Below are positions 8,365-16,208 of a stretch of DNA of 64,000 nucleotides, piece after piece. Location: the NCBI GenBank assembly GCA_018822105.1, contig JAHJLB010000023.1:1-64000 (forward strand). Direction: 5' to 3'. The notes beneath the pieces are model-generated. The model worked only from the letters and a program-made list of their open reading frames with translations. It did no database searches and had not been told where the DNA came from. Made by a program: the position numbers and the translations under genes. Position 1 is the first letter of the stretch; the number at the start of each line of letters is the position of its first letter. Origin of the DNA: Pseudomonadota bacterium. GTDB lineage: Bacteria; Desulfobacterota; Desulfovibrionia; Desulfovibrionales; Desulfovibrionaceae.

Positions 8365-8988
8365 GTGGTGTGGTCTACGCCTTGGCAGCAGGGAGGACAA
8401 AGCTGCTCAATGCCGGAAGCCTGCCACAGGCTGCCTGCGTTCTCTACAACGTAACATACTGAATTTAAATCATTCATTTAAACATCGCGGTGTCTTCGGC
8501 CAAGAGACTGCGTACTCGCAAGTCTTGCAGCACCTAGGCTTTTCAGCCTCTTTTCCCGAACCTGAAGTTTTCTGTGCAAAGAACAATCAACATGATGAAG
8601 TCCATTTTTCATTGAAATACTAAAAAATAGGCCAGATTTCTGCGAATCAAGTTTTCACGACAGGGTTACAGCCTGTGAAACATTCCCCCCCTGCGCCATG
8701 CCTGCCCGCACAATCCGCACCCACCCAGGCATGACCGCATGCGGCCCATTGCGCCCCGGAACCTCCACTTCCCACACCCCAGGCTGTCATACGCTGGAGC
8801 CCTAGGCCCTGGCGGGTTTGAGAAAGCACGGCAACGAACACAGGCAGCATGTCGCAATGACTGGAATTTATTTAAGACTTGGCGGCGGGGCTCGCCCTGC
8901 GGCGAGGAGAAAGAATCCAACCGGGGCATCACGCCCGGTGGCCCATGACCACGGAGTCCAGGCCTTGTTCCTGCCCTTGCGGCGGCAG
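8365..8988. other. Long non-coding region between dnaA and hsp20
   Basis: About 620 bases without a credible gene. The part nearest dnaA (about 8450-8660) is clearly richer in A and T than the rest of the window. It contains a perfect inverted repeat at 8464-8482. It probably holds the dnaA promoter. I see no cluster of TTATCCACA-type DnaA boxes, so an origin of replication is not supported. The half nearest hsp20 is GC-rich and shows nothing recognisable; short open frames there look spurious. Confidence 0.5.
8464..8482. repeat. AT-rich perfect inverted repeat upstream of dnaA
   Basis: TTTAAAT and ATTTAAA flank a CATTC spacer (7-5-7), about 100 bases upstream of the dnaA start codon. It could be a regulator site or an easily melted element. 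No family is assigned. Confidence 0.5.
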
Positions 8989-9438
8989 CTACTCCAGGGT
9001 CAGGGTGCGCCTGGGGGAGCCGGCGGCCCGGCGCTTGGGCACGACGACGACGAGCAGGCCATGGCGCAGCACGGCGCTGATGCCCTCCCCGTCTGCGCCG
9101 TCGGGCAGGGGAAAGCGCCGGGCAAAGGCGCCGTGGGCCCGCTCCATGAGATGGTGGCTGGCCTCGGCATCCTCGCGGTCCACAGGGCGCTCGCCGCGCA
9201 CCACCAGCGCCCCGTCGACGATCTCCACCAGCACCTGGTCCTGGCCGACGCCAGGCAGCTCGATGCGGGCGATCAAAGCCTGCGGCGTCTCCACCACATC
9301 GGCCAGGGGCATCCAGACGAGGCCCGGTCCCGAAAGGCAGCACTGGGGCAGCCCGTGCCGGGCCGCATCAAGCAGCCTGTCCATCTGCTCCCGGAACTCG
9401 TCCATGCCGCGCCACTTGTCCCAATGGCTTTTGCCCAT
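8989..9438 (-). CDS. Hsp20/alpha-crystallin small heat shock protein
   Basis: A 149-residue small heat shock protein, an ATP-independent holdase. The N-terminal region (about 1-45) is followed by the alpha-crystallin domain: P-L-A-D-V-V-E-T, then A-R-I-E-L-P-G-V and L-V-V-R-G-E-R, ending with ISAVLRHGLLVVVVPK. The usual C-terminal I-x-I oligomer motif is not evident (the chain ends TLTLE). The start is the ATG at 9436-9438 with AGGGAGG upstream, preferred over an in-frame upstream ATG. It diverges from cydAB, so the intergenic region serves a chaperone and an oxygen-consuming oxidase. Confidence 0.88.
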   Translation of the reverse strand: MGKSHWDKWRGMDEFREQMDRLLDAARHGLPQCCLSGPGLVWMPLADVVETPQALIARIELPGVGQDQVLVEIVDGALVVRGERPVDREDAEASHHLMERAHGAFARRFPLPDGADGEGISAVLRHGLLVVVVPKRRAAGSPRRTLTLE

Positions 9439-9606
9439 GCCGGCCTCCCTTTCGAATGTGCACACAATATATCCCTTTGCTGAGCGAGGCAAGCCTACGG
9501 CCTTTTCGTGTATTGCAATCTGTCGTATAGTTGGTAGAAATTTCTGGTTGCAATTACGATCAGTCGCTGGTAGCAGGAATCATTACTAGATAAAGGGAGG
9601 CTTCCG

Positions 9607-10911
9607 ATGGATGTGCTCATGCTTTCGCGACTGCAGTTCGCCGCCGCCACCATGTTCCATTTCTTGTTCGTGCCCCTGACCCTGGGCCTTTCCGTGCTCA
9701 TCGCCTGCATGGAGACAGCCTATGTGCGCACGGGCGATGAGACGTACAAGCGCATGGCGAAATTTTGGGGCAAGCTGTTCCTGATCAATTTCACCCTGGG
9801 CGTTGTGACCGGAATCACCCTGGAGTTCCAGTTCGGCACCAACTGGTCGCGCTACTCGGCCTATGTGGGCGACATCTTTGGCTCCCTCTTGGCCATTGAG
9901 GCCACGGCCGCCTTCTTCCTGGAATCCACCTTCATCGGCGTCTGGCACTTCGGCTGGGACAAGCTCTCGCCCAGGGCCCACGCCATAGCCGCCTGGCTGG
10001 TGGCCGGCGCCGGCAACCTTTCCGCCGTCTGGATCCTCATCGCCAACGGGTTCATGCAGAACCCCATGGGCTATGTGCTGCGCAACGGCCGCGCGGAACT
10101 GACGGACTTCATGGCCGTCATCGGCAACCCCTGGGCCTGGAACCAGTTCGTGCATGTGGTCTCCGCCTCCTTCTGCGTGGCGGCCTTCTTCCTCATGGGC
10201 ATCTCCGCCTGGCACCTCCTGCGCAAGCAGGACAGCGAGTTCTTCCAGAGGTCCTTCCGCCTGGGCCTCTACACGGGGCTCATCGCCACCGCCGTGGTGG
10301 TCGGCCAGGGCCATTTGCACGGCAACCTGGTGGCCAAGGTGCAGCCGGTCAAGCTGGCGGCCATGGAGGCCCACTGGGAGACCCGGACCAATGCGCCCAT
10401 GTACCTGCTGCAGATCCCCGACGAAAAGGGCGAGAAGAATCTGCTGGAGGCCCTGCCCGTGCCCGGCCTGCTGAGCTTTCTGGCCTACAACGACGTCAAC
10501 GCCCAGGTGATGGGCCTGCGCGACGTTCCCGCCGCCGACCGCCCGCCCGTGACCGTCACCTTCCTGGCCTTCCGCGCCATGGTCGGCATCGGCACCCTCA
10601 TGCCCCTGCTCATGCTCTTCGGCTTCCTGAAGCGCAGGGATATCGCCCAGTACCCGCTGTACCTCAAGGCCATGGTCTGGGCCATGCCCCTGCCCTACCT
10701 GGGCATTCAGGCGGGCTGGGTCCTGGCCGAGGTGGGCCGGCAGCCCTGGATCGTCTACGGGCTCATGCGCACCTCCGACGCCGTGTCGCCCATCGTGACC
10801 AGCCAGGTGGCGGTGTCGCTGGCGGCCATGGTGCTGCTCTACACCCTGCTCGGCGCGGCCGGGGCCTATCTTCTGGTCACCGCCGCCCGCAAGGGTCCGG
10901 CTGACGCCTAG
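9607..10911 (+). CDS. cydA: Cytochrome bd ubiquinol/menaquinol oxidase subunit I
   Basis: A 434-residue membrane subunit that oxidises quinol and, with CydB, reduces oxygen to water. The N-terminal His in MFHFLFVPLTLG (about residue 18) matches the haem b595 ligand. The GWVLAEVGRQPW block near the C-terminus is a family signature. The length fits the short-Q-loop class. The start ATG follows a strong AGGGAGG site. In an anaerobe this enzyme probably scavenges oxygen. The promoter region upstream contains the palindrome AGAAATTTCT at 9536-9545. cydX and cydDC are not nearby. Confidence 0.95.
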   Translation: MDVLMLSRLQFAAATMFHFLFVPLTLGLSVLIACMETAYVRTGDETYKRMAKFWGKLFLINFTLGVVTGITLEFQFGTNWSRYSAYVGDIFGSLLAIEATAAFFLESTFIGVWHFGWDKLSPRAHAIAAWLVAGAGNLSAVWILIANGFMQNPMGYVLRNGRAELTDFMAVIGNPWAWNQFVHVVSASFCVAAFFLMGISAWHLLRKQDSEFFQRSFRLGLYTGLIATAVVVGQGHLHGNLVAKVQPVKLAAMEAHWETRTNAPMYLLQIPDEKGEKNLLEALPVPGLLSFLAYNDVNAQVMGLRDVPAADRPPVTVTFLAFRAMVGIGTLMPLLMLFGFLKRRDIAQYPLYLKAMVWAMPLPYLGIQAGWVLAEVGRQPWIVYGLMRTSDAVSPIVTSQVAVSLAAMVLLYTLLGAAGAYLLVTAARKGPADA

Positions 10912-10949
10912 CCGGGCCTGAACCAGAAGCCAACACAAGGGAGTCCGAT

Positions 10950-11966
10950 ATGCTCGAATCCATCTGGTTTATGCTCTGGGGAGTGCTCTGGGCCGCCTAC
11001 TTCGTCCTGGACGGCTTTGACCTTGGCATCGGCACGCTCATGCCTTTCCTGGCCAGGAACGACTATGAAAAACGCGTCATGTACAACGCCGGCGGCCCGT
11101 TTTGGGACGGCAACGAGGTCTGGCTGCTCTCCGCGGGCGGCGTGACCTTCGCGGCCTTTCCCCTGGCCTACGCCACCATGTTCAGCGGGCTGTACTCCGC
11201 CCTCATGCTCCTGCTCTTCGCCCTCATCCTGCGCGGCGTCTCCTTTGAGTTCCGCGGCAAGGTGGACAACGACACCTGGCGCGGCGTCTGGGACGCCTGC
11301 CAGACCCTGGGCAGCTTCCTGCCTGCACTGCTGCTGGGCGTGGCCTTCGCCAACCTGTTCAAGGGCCTGCCCCTGAACGAGCAGCACGTGAACACCGGCG
11401 GGCTGCTGGATCTCTTGAACCCCTACGGGCTTCTGGGCGGCGTGTTCTTCGTGGCCATGTTCTGCCACCACGGGGCGCTCTGGCTGGCCATCCGGGCCAC
11501 GGGCGATCTTCAGGACCGCGCCCGCGCCGCTGCCGCCAAGCTCTGGCCCGCGGTGCTCGTGCTCGTGCTGGCCTTTCTGGCCTACACCTATGCGCACACG
11601 CAGCTCTTCGGCAACTACCTGAAGAACCCGCACCTGTTCCTGGTCCTGGCGGCGGCCGTGGCCGGCCTGCTCATGGCCCGGGTGTACCTGGCCCAGGGCC
11701 AGCTGTGGAAGGCCTGGGGCGGCTCGGCCGTGTTCATCGCCTGCACCGCCCTGTTCGGCGTGGTGGGCCTCTACCCGTCCCTGCTCATCTCCACCCTGAA
11801 CCCGGCCTGGAGCCTGACCATCATGAACTCCGCCTCCTCGCCGCTGACCCTCAAGATCATGCTCGGCGTGGCCCTGGTCTTCGTGCCCCTGGTCATCGGC
11901 TACCAGGCCTGGGCGCTCATGACCTTCAGCAAGCCCATCAGCTCCGAGCACGACCTGGAATACTAG
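10950..11966 (+). CDS. cydB: Cytochrome bd oxidase subunit II
   Basis: A 338-residue polytopic membrane protein, partner of CydA. The N-terminal block YFVLDGFDLGIG and the following GPFWDGNEVWL are diagnostic of CydB. Multiple hydrophobic helices fill the rest. It starts 38 bases after cydA with AAGGGAG upstream, so the two form an operon. Two strong palindromes follow the stop. Confidence 0.95.
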   Translation: MLESIWFMLWGVLWAAYFVLDGFDLGIGTLMPFLARNDYEKRVMYNAGGPFWDGNEVWLLSAGGVTFAAFPLAYATMFSGLYSALMLLLFALILRGVSFEFRGKVDNDTWRGVWDACQTLGSFLPALLLGVAFANLFKGLPLNEQHVNTGGLLDLLNPYGLLGGVFFVAMFCHHGALWLAIRATGDLQDRARAAAAKLWPAVLVLVLAFLAYTYAHTQLFGNYLKNPHLFLVLAAAVAGLLMARVYLAQGQLWKAWGGSAVFIACTALFGVVGLYPSLLISTLNPAWSLTIMNSASSPLTLKIMLGVALVFVPLVIGYQAWALMTFSKPISSEHDLEY

Positions 11967-11975
11967 AGGGCATTC

Positions 11976-11999
11976 CTGGGGGGCCTTCGAGCCCCCCAG
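11976..11999. repeat. GC-rich hairpin downstream of cydB
   Basis: CTGGGGGGC and GCCCCCCAG form a perfect 9-bp stem around a CTTCGA loop. Similar G6/C6 hairpins recur at 49651 and 59093. It may help end transcription or belong to a family of dispersed palindromes. Confidence 0.6.
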
Positions 12000-12011
12000 C
12001 CCCTCCATTAC

Positions 12012-12057
12012 GCGAAGGGCTCCCCCCGGCGCATAGCCGCCGGAGGGAGCCCTTCGC
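12012..12057. terminator. Bidirectional terminator between cydB and the convergent CNBD gene
   Basis: A 20-bp stem with a single mismatch and a six-base CATAGC loop, followed by TTT on the plus strand. It lies between convergent genes, so it can serve both. Confidence 0.7.
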
Positions 12058-12189
12058 TTTGGGCTGAGCACGGGAAAATAGCGTGGAGAGCCGACCGTGC
12101 AAGTCCTCCCCACGCCCCAGGACGAGGCGCCGGGCCTTGGGCTGGGGGGCGGAGGCCTCAGGCCTCCGGGTGGCGGGGGCTCATCTTTG

Positions 12190-12708
12190 CTAGCAGATGC
12201 TCTTGCGCAGGGACAACGCGAGCGCCGTGGTCAGCTTGACCACCTCCAGGTTGGAGTGGCGGATGGTGGCGGCCATGCGCCGGCCCAGGGTGAGCAGGAG
12301 CTTCACGCCCAGGGCGGGCTCCCGTTCGGCCAGGCTGAAGAACTGCCCGCGGCTGGTGACCAGAAAGGTGCAGTTCGAGATGGCCGTCACCGTGGCCGAG
12401 CGCTGGTCCGAATCGATGAGCGCGACCTCCCCGAACACGGGGTGCCCTGAATCGTCGAGGGTGGCCAGGACCTTGCGCGGGGAGGCCATGTTCAACAGGG
12501 GCACGCTCATGCCCGCCATGAGCATGGCCTTGGAGATCTGTACGCGGCCGCGCAGCAGGATGAACATCTCATCCCCGCTCTGCCCTTCGCTGATCACAAC
12601 GTTCCCCTCGGGCCGGGTCTCCTCGCGGAAGATCTCCTGGACCTTGCCGAGTTCGGCCTCGTCCAGGCCGTGGAACACCGGGATGCTGGCGAAATTCAGC
12701 GCGCTCAC
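12190..12708 (-). CDS. Cyclic nucleotide-binding domain protein
   Basis: A 172-residue protein that is almost entirely one cNMP-binding domain (about 8-140) with a C-terminal helix. The beta-barrel pattern GDEMFILLRGRVQISK is clear. The phosphate-binding cassette FGEVALIDSDQRSATV keeps the Glu and Arg used to bind cyclic nucleotides. It has no DNA-binding domain, so it is not a CRP-type regulator. Its start overlaps the end of the upstream channel gene by four bases. It therefore probably acts as the detached ligand-binding subunit of that channel (inference). Confidence 0.82.
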   Translation of the reverse strand: MSALNFASIPVFHGLDEAELGKVQEIFREETRPEGNVVISEGQSGDEMFILLRGRVQISKAMLMAGMSVPLLNMASPRKVLATLDDSGHPVFGEVALIDSDQRSATVTAISNCTFLVTSRGQFFSLAEREPALGVKLLLTLGRRMAATIRHSNLEVVKLTTALALSLRKSIC

Positions 12709-13859
12709 GGGTTCTTCTCCGCGCCTGCGGAACGCAGCACCAGCACACCGTCATACCCGGCCAGGGGCTGGCTGTCCGGGGGATTGACCAGTACGCCCGC
12801 GTCCTGGCTTCCGAGCTTGGTCTCGCGGCCGTGGGACTGGAACAGCTCCAGGATGAACTGATCCAGGGCCGAACCGGCGTCCAGGATGTCCTCCAGGGCC
12901 AGGCTGCGCGCGGTCTGGCACAGGGCCAGGGGCAGGCTGCCGTCATGGCCGCGCAGGCTCCGGCAATACTCGCCCCAGGTGGACCCCTGGTCCTCAGCGG
13001 AAAGCCTGAGCAGCTTCAGGCCGGGGCGGCCGTGCAGGCCGAGCATGGACTGCAGGAGGTGCCAGGCCGGCGGCGCGGAGCCCAGCAGGGCCAGCACGCC
13101 GCTGGAGATCTCGCCCCGGTCGATGAGGTCGGTGACGCCGGCGCGCAGCAGGTGCACGCGGTTTTCGGCCTGGGCGGCCTCGGCGTAGATGGGCACCTTG
13201 GGCGCCATGCCGCGCACGGTGAGGGCCGCGTAGATGCTCTGCTGGTCGGACTCGTGCGGGGGCATGTTGTCCTGGCGCAGGATGTAGATGAGGGCCGCGT
13301 GGTCCGGCCTGGCCTTGTGCACCACGTTCTCCTGGGCGATCTTGCCCGCCACGAAGAACAGCCGTTCGCCCAGGTCGAGCTGGAAGGCGATCTCGTCGCG
13401 GCGCTCCTGGGGCAGGTCCGTGACCAGCACCAGCCCGGCCCGGTCCACCAGGCCGCTTTCGCGCAGGCCGCGCACCAGGCTCGGCACCGAGGAGTTCCAA
13501 CCAAGGATGATGACGTGCCCGCTGATTTTCACTTCCAGGAGCCCCTTGCGTTTCTTGGCCTTGCGCTCCACCAGGAGCGAGGCCAGGTTTCCGGTGAAGG
13601 TGGAGACCAGGCCGATGCCGCTGGCCATGACCAGGATGCCGATGACCTTGCCCGAGGTGGTGGCGGGAACGATGTCGCCGTAGCCCACGGTGGTCATGGT
13701 GACCACGCTCCACCACAGGGCCTCGAACCCGCCGGGCACAACAGACCGGCTTTCCAGAAAATATATGCTGATGGAGCTCACGGACAAGAGCGCCACGATG
13801 GCCAGGACGAGCTTGAAGGTGCCGCCCCGCATCCAGACAGGCAGCGGGAGTGTGTTCAC
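12705..13859 (-). CDS. Two-TM potassium channel with RCK/TrkA-N domain
   Basis: A 384-residue protein with two membrane helices (about 15-36 and 70-95) flanking the selectivity filter TTVGYGD (56-62). A cytoplasmic RCK module starts at about 112 with GHVIILGWNSSV, where the Rossmann glycine pattern is the GWN type seen in MthK-like channels. A second, less conserved regulatory lobe fills 240-384. It would conduct K+ and respond to ligand bound at the RCK ring. It is translationally coupled to the cNMP-binding gene downstream. Confidence 0.85.
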   Translation of the reverse strand: MNTLPLPVWMRGGTFKLVLAIVALLSVSSISIYFLESRSVVPGGFEALWWSVVTMTTVGYGDIVPATTSGKVIGILVMASGIGLVSTFTGNLASLLVERKAKKRKGLLEVKISGHVIILGWNSSVPSLVRGLRESGLVDRAGLVLVTDLPQERRDEIAFQLDLGERLFFVAGKIAQENVVHKARPDHAALIYILRQDNMPPHESDQQSIYAALTVRGMAPKVPIYAEAAQAENRVHLLRAGVTDLIDRGEISSGVLALLGSAPPAWHLLQSMLGLHGRPGLKLLRLSAEDQGSTWGEYCRSLRGHDGSLPLALCQTARSLALEDILDAGSALDQFILELFQSHGRETKLGSQDAGVLVNPPDSQPLAGYDGVLVLRSAGAEKNP

Positions 13860-13960
13860 AACGCCAAGTACTTCCTTTGGAAATAGACTGAGGCTACTGG
13901 CCGCAGTGTATCAGAGGAGGCGCAGGAAGCAAGGCGGAAATGACTCCCGCCGGACAAGGC

Positions 13961-15403
13961 CTAGGAGTCCCTGCGCACCACGCGGTGCACCTGCGCGGGC
14001 GCGTCGTGGAACATGCTGCGCCGGTAGAGCGACAGGCAGGCCGCCAGGCCGGAAAACATCGCCCCGGCGGTGAGGGCGGCGCGGAAGCCGGCGAAGAAGC
14101 AGTCCGTGCTGCCCAGGCCCATGGCCGCGGCCCGGCCCTGGGCTCCGCCGAACACTGTGATGGCCGCGGCGATGCCGGAAACCATGCCCACGTTGCGCAC
14201 CAGGGCCAGGAACCCGCCCACCAGGCCGATCTTGTCCTGGGGGGCGCTGGAGAGCACGGAGTTGTTGTTGGGCGACATGAAGATGCCCACGCCCAGGCCG
14301 ATGACCCCCTGCCCCAGGAAGACGCGCCACAGGGGCGTGTCCGGCCGGAGCCAGGACTGGCCCAGGAGCCCGGCGCAGACCACGGCCATGCCCACGGTGG
14401 TCAGGGTGGCGAAGTTCACCCGCTCGGAGAGCAGGCCGCTCAAGGGGGAAGCCACGGCCATGACCAGGGGCAGGCTGGAGAGCACGATGCCGGTCATGAG
14501 CGGGGAGAGATGCAGCTGCTGCTGCAGGTAGAAGGGCAGCAGAATGGCGTTGCAGAACATGGACATGAAGGCCAGGAAGGCCACCATGTTGCCCGAGAGG
14601 AAGGGCCAGATGCCGAAGAGCGAGAGGTCGATCATGGGATGGCTGGTGCGGCGCTCCCAGCACACGAAGCAGGGGAAGGCCACGGCGGCCAGAACTAGGC
14701 AGCCCAGCACCAGGGGGGAGTTCCAGCCCCAGTCGTGGCCGTGGGTCATGGCCATGAGCAGGCCGGTCATGCCCAGGGCGAAGAGGCCTGCGCCCAGCAG
14801 GTCCAGGGTCTCGTCGCGCAGGCGCTCAACCGGCGGCAGGAAGCGCCTGGTGAGCCACAGGCCGGCCAGGCCGATGGGCAGGTTGACGTAGAACACGCTG
14901 CGCCAGCCGAAGCCCTGGATGAGCAGGCCGCCCAGGCCCGGTCCGGCCAGGGCGCCCAGGGCCACGGTCATGCCGATGACCCCCAGGGCCCGGCCCCTGG
15001 TGGCGCCGGGGAAGGCGGCCATGATGATGGCCGGACCGTTGGCCATGAGCATGGCCGCGCCGACGCCCTGGGCCACGCGGGCGGCGATGAGCGCCCAGAG
15101 GCCCGGGGCCACGCCGCAGAACATGGAGGCCAGGGTGAAGCACACGAAGCCCAGGGAGTACATGCGCCTGCGGCCGTACATGTCGCCCATGCGGCCGAAC
15201 AGGGGCAGCAGGCAGGAGATGACCAGGAAATAGCCCGCCACGGTCCACTGGACCTCCGGCAGGCTGGCCGCGAAGTCCTGCGCCACCGTGGGCAGCGCCG
15301 TGTTCACGATGCCCGAATCCAGGGTGGCCATGAACGTGCCGGACGCGGCCACGCTGAAGGCCCGCCAGTCGCCCCTGCTTTCGATCTGTGCTTCTGAAGC
15401 CAT
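13961..15403 (-). CDS. DHA2-family major facilitator exporter (EmrB/QacA-like)
   Basis: A 480-residue transporter with about 14 membrane helices. Motif A appears as GRMGDMYGRRRM after helix 2, LDSGIVNTALPTVA is in helix 1, and the motif C-like segment is GALAGPGLGG. This fits drug:proton antiporters of the 14-TM DHA2 family. The start is the ATG at 15401-15403, preceded by GGGGAGGAAT; a longer in-frame start lacks a site. It is divergent from a TetR regulator, which probably represses it. Substrate unknown. Confidence 0.87.
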   Translation of the reverse strand: MASEAQIESRGDWRAFSVAASGTFMATLDSGIVNTALPTVAQDFAASLPEVQWTVAGYFLVISCLLPLFGRMGDMYGRRRMYSLGFVCFTLASMFCGVAPGLWALIAARVAQGVGAAMLMANGPAIIMAAFPGATRGRALGVIGMTVALGALAGPGLGGLLIQGFGWRSVFYVNLPIGLAGLWLTRRFLPPVERLRDETLDLLGAGLFALGMTGLLMAMTHGHDWGWNSPLVLGCLVLAAVAFPCFVCWERRTSHPMIDLSLFGIWPFLSGNMVAFLAFMSMFCNAILLPFYLQQQLHLSPLMTGIVLSSLPLVMAVASPLSGLLSERVNFATLTTVGMAVVCAGLLGQSWLRPDTPLWRVFLGQGVIGLGVGIFMSPNNNSVLSSAPQDKIGLVGGFLALVRNVGMVSGIAAAITVFGGAQGRAAAMGLGSTDCFFAGFRAALTAGAMFSGLAACLSLYRRSMFHDAPAQVHRVVRRDS

Positions 15404-15443
15404 ATTCCTCCCCAATGCATCAAGCTGGGCTGTGGTATTCCAT

Positions 15444-15470
15444 TTGACAGTCTCAATCAAGCGTTTTAAT
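15444..15470 (+). promoter_or_regulatory. Probable promoter of the TetR-MFP-RND operon
   Basis: TTGACA at 15444-15449 and TTTAAT at 15465-15470, spacing 15. It lies in the 98-base gap between the divergent exporter and tetR genes, so a TetR operator is expected here. No long palindrome stands out. The short TTGA-N5-TCAA at 15444-15456 is a candidate. Confidence 0.4.
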
Positions 15471-15501
15471 CTGGCGTTTCAAACCGCACCAAGGAGTAGG
15501 C

Positions 15502-16161
15502 ATGACGCAGGATTCAGGAGAGGACACCAAGCGCCGGCTCATGGACGCCGCCGGCGAGGTGTTCTCGGAACAGGGCTTCAAGTCGGCCACGGTGCGCACC
15601 ATCTGCCGCACGGCCAGGGCCAACGTGGCCGCCGTGCACTACCATTTTGGCGGCAAGGACGGCCTGTACACGGCCCTGCTCTCCGAGGCCTTTGAGGCCG
15701 GCCTGCGCCTCCACCCCCCGGACATGGGCCTGCCCGCCGGCGCCCCGGCCGAGGAGCGCCTCTTCGCCTTCATCCACTCCTTCCTCCTGCGCATGCTGGG
15801 CGAGGGCCGCAGCACCTGGTGCGGCAAGCTCATGGCCAGGGAGATGCTGGAGACGACCCACGCCCTCGACCACATGGTGGAGCAGCACATCCTGCCCCTG
15901 TCCGTGCACCTGCGCGGCATCGTGGCCGAGATCCTGGGCGGAGGCGCGCAGACCGACGATCCCGCCACCCGGCTCTGCGCCATGAGCATCGCCGGCCAGT
16001 GCCAGCACGTGTTCCGCTCCAAGCCCATCATCGACCGCCTGGCCCCGGACCTGCGCTTCGACGAGGCGGGCATCCGCTCCCTGGCCGAGCACATCACGCG
16101 CTTCTCCCTCTGCGCCCTGAAGCATTACGCGCATTCCGCCGAAAAGCCGACAAGGCCGTGA
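15502..16161 (+). CDS. TetR-family regulator, CecR-like
   Basis: A 219-residue regulator. The N-terminal helix-turn-helix domain (about 8-55) shows AAGEVFSEQGFKSATVRTIC and VAAVHYHFGGKDGLY, both standard TetR features. The C-terminal domain resembles the DUF1956/CecR group with its WCGKLMAREM segment. A GC-rich AAGGAG site precedes the ATG. It sits at the head of an efflux operon and divergent from a DHA2 exporter, so it likely represses both in response to a toxic compound. Confidence 0.88.
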   Translation: MTQDSGEDTKRRLMDAAGEVFSEQGFKSATVRTICRTARANVAAVHYHFGGKDGLYTALLSEAFEAGLRLHPPDMGLPAGAPAEERLFAFIHSFLLRMLGEGRSTWCGKLMAREMLETTHALDHMVEQHILPLSVHLRGIVAEILGGGAQTDDPATRLCAMSIAGQCQHVFRSKPIIDRLAPDLRFDEAGIRSLAEHITRFSLCALKHYAHSAEKPTRP

Positions 16162-16208
16162 GCGCTCCCGTTGCTCCAGCCCACACATCCACCCAAGGAA
16201 TAGACCGG

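Noticed and set aside
8647-8850. Small minus-strand open frame in the dnaA-hsp20 gap
   Set aside because: Low-complexity Gly/Ala/Cys content, no ribosome-binding site and no recognisable pattern.
8365-8988. Possible origin of replication beside dnaA
   Set aside because: The region is AT-rich in part and has an inverted repeat, but I find no cluster of DnaA boxes; only weak matches to the last four bases of the box.
9493-9606. Rex or sigma-54 site upstream of cydA
   Set aside because: No TTGTGA...TCACAA match, and GG and GC elements are not 10 bases apart. Only an AGAAATTTCT palindrome is present.
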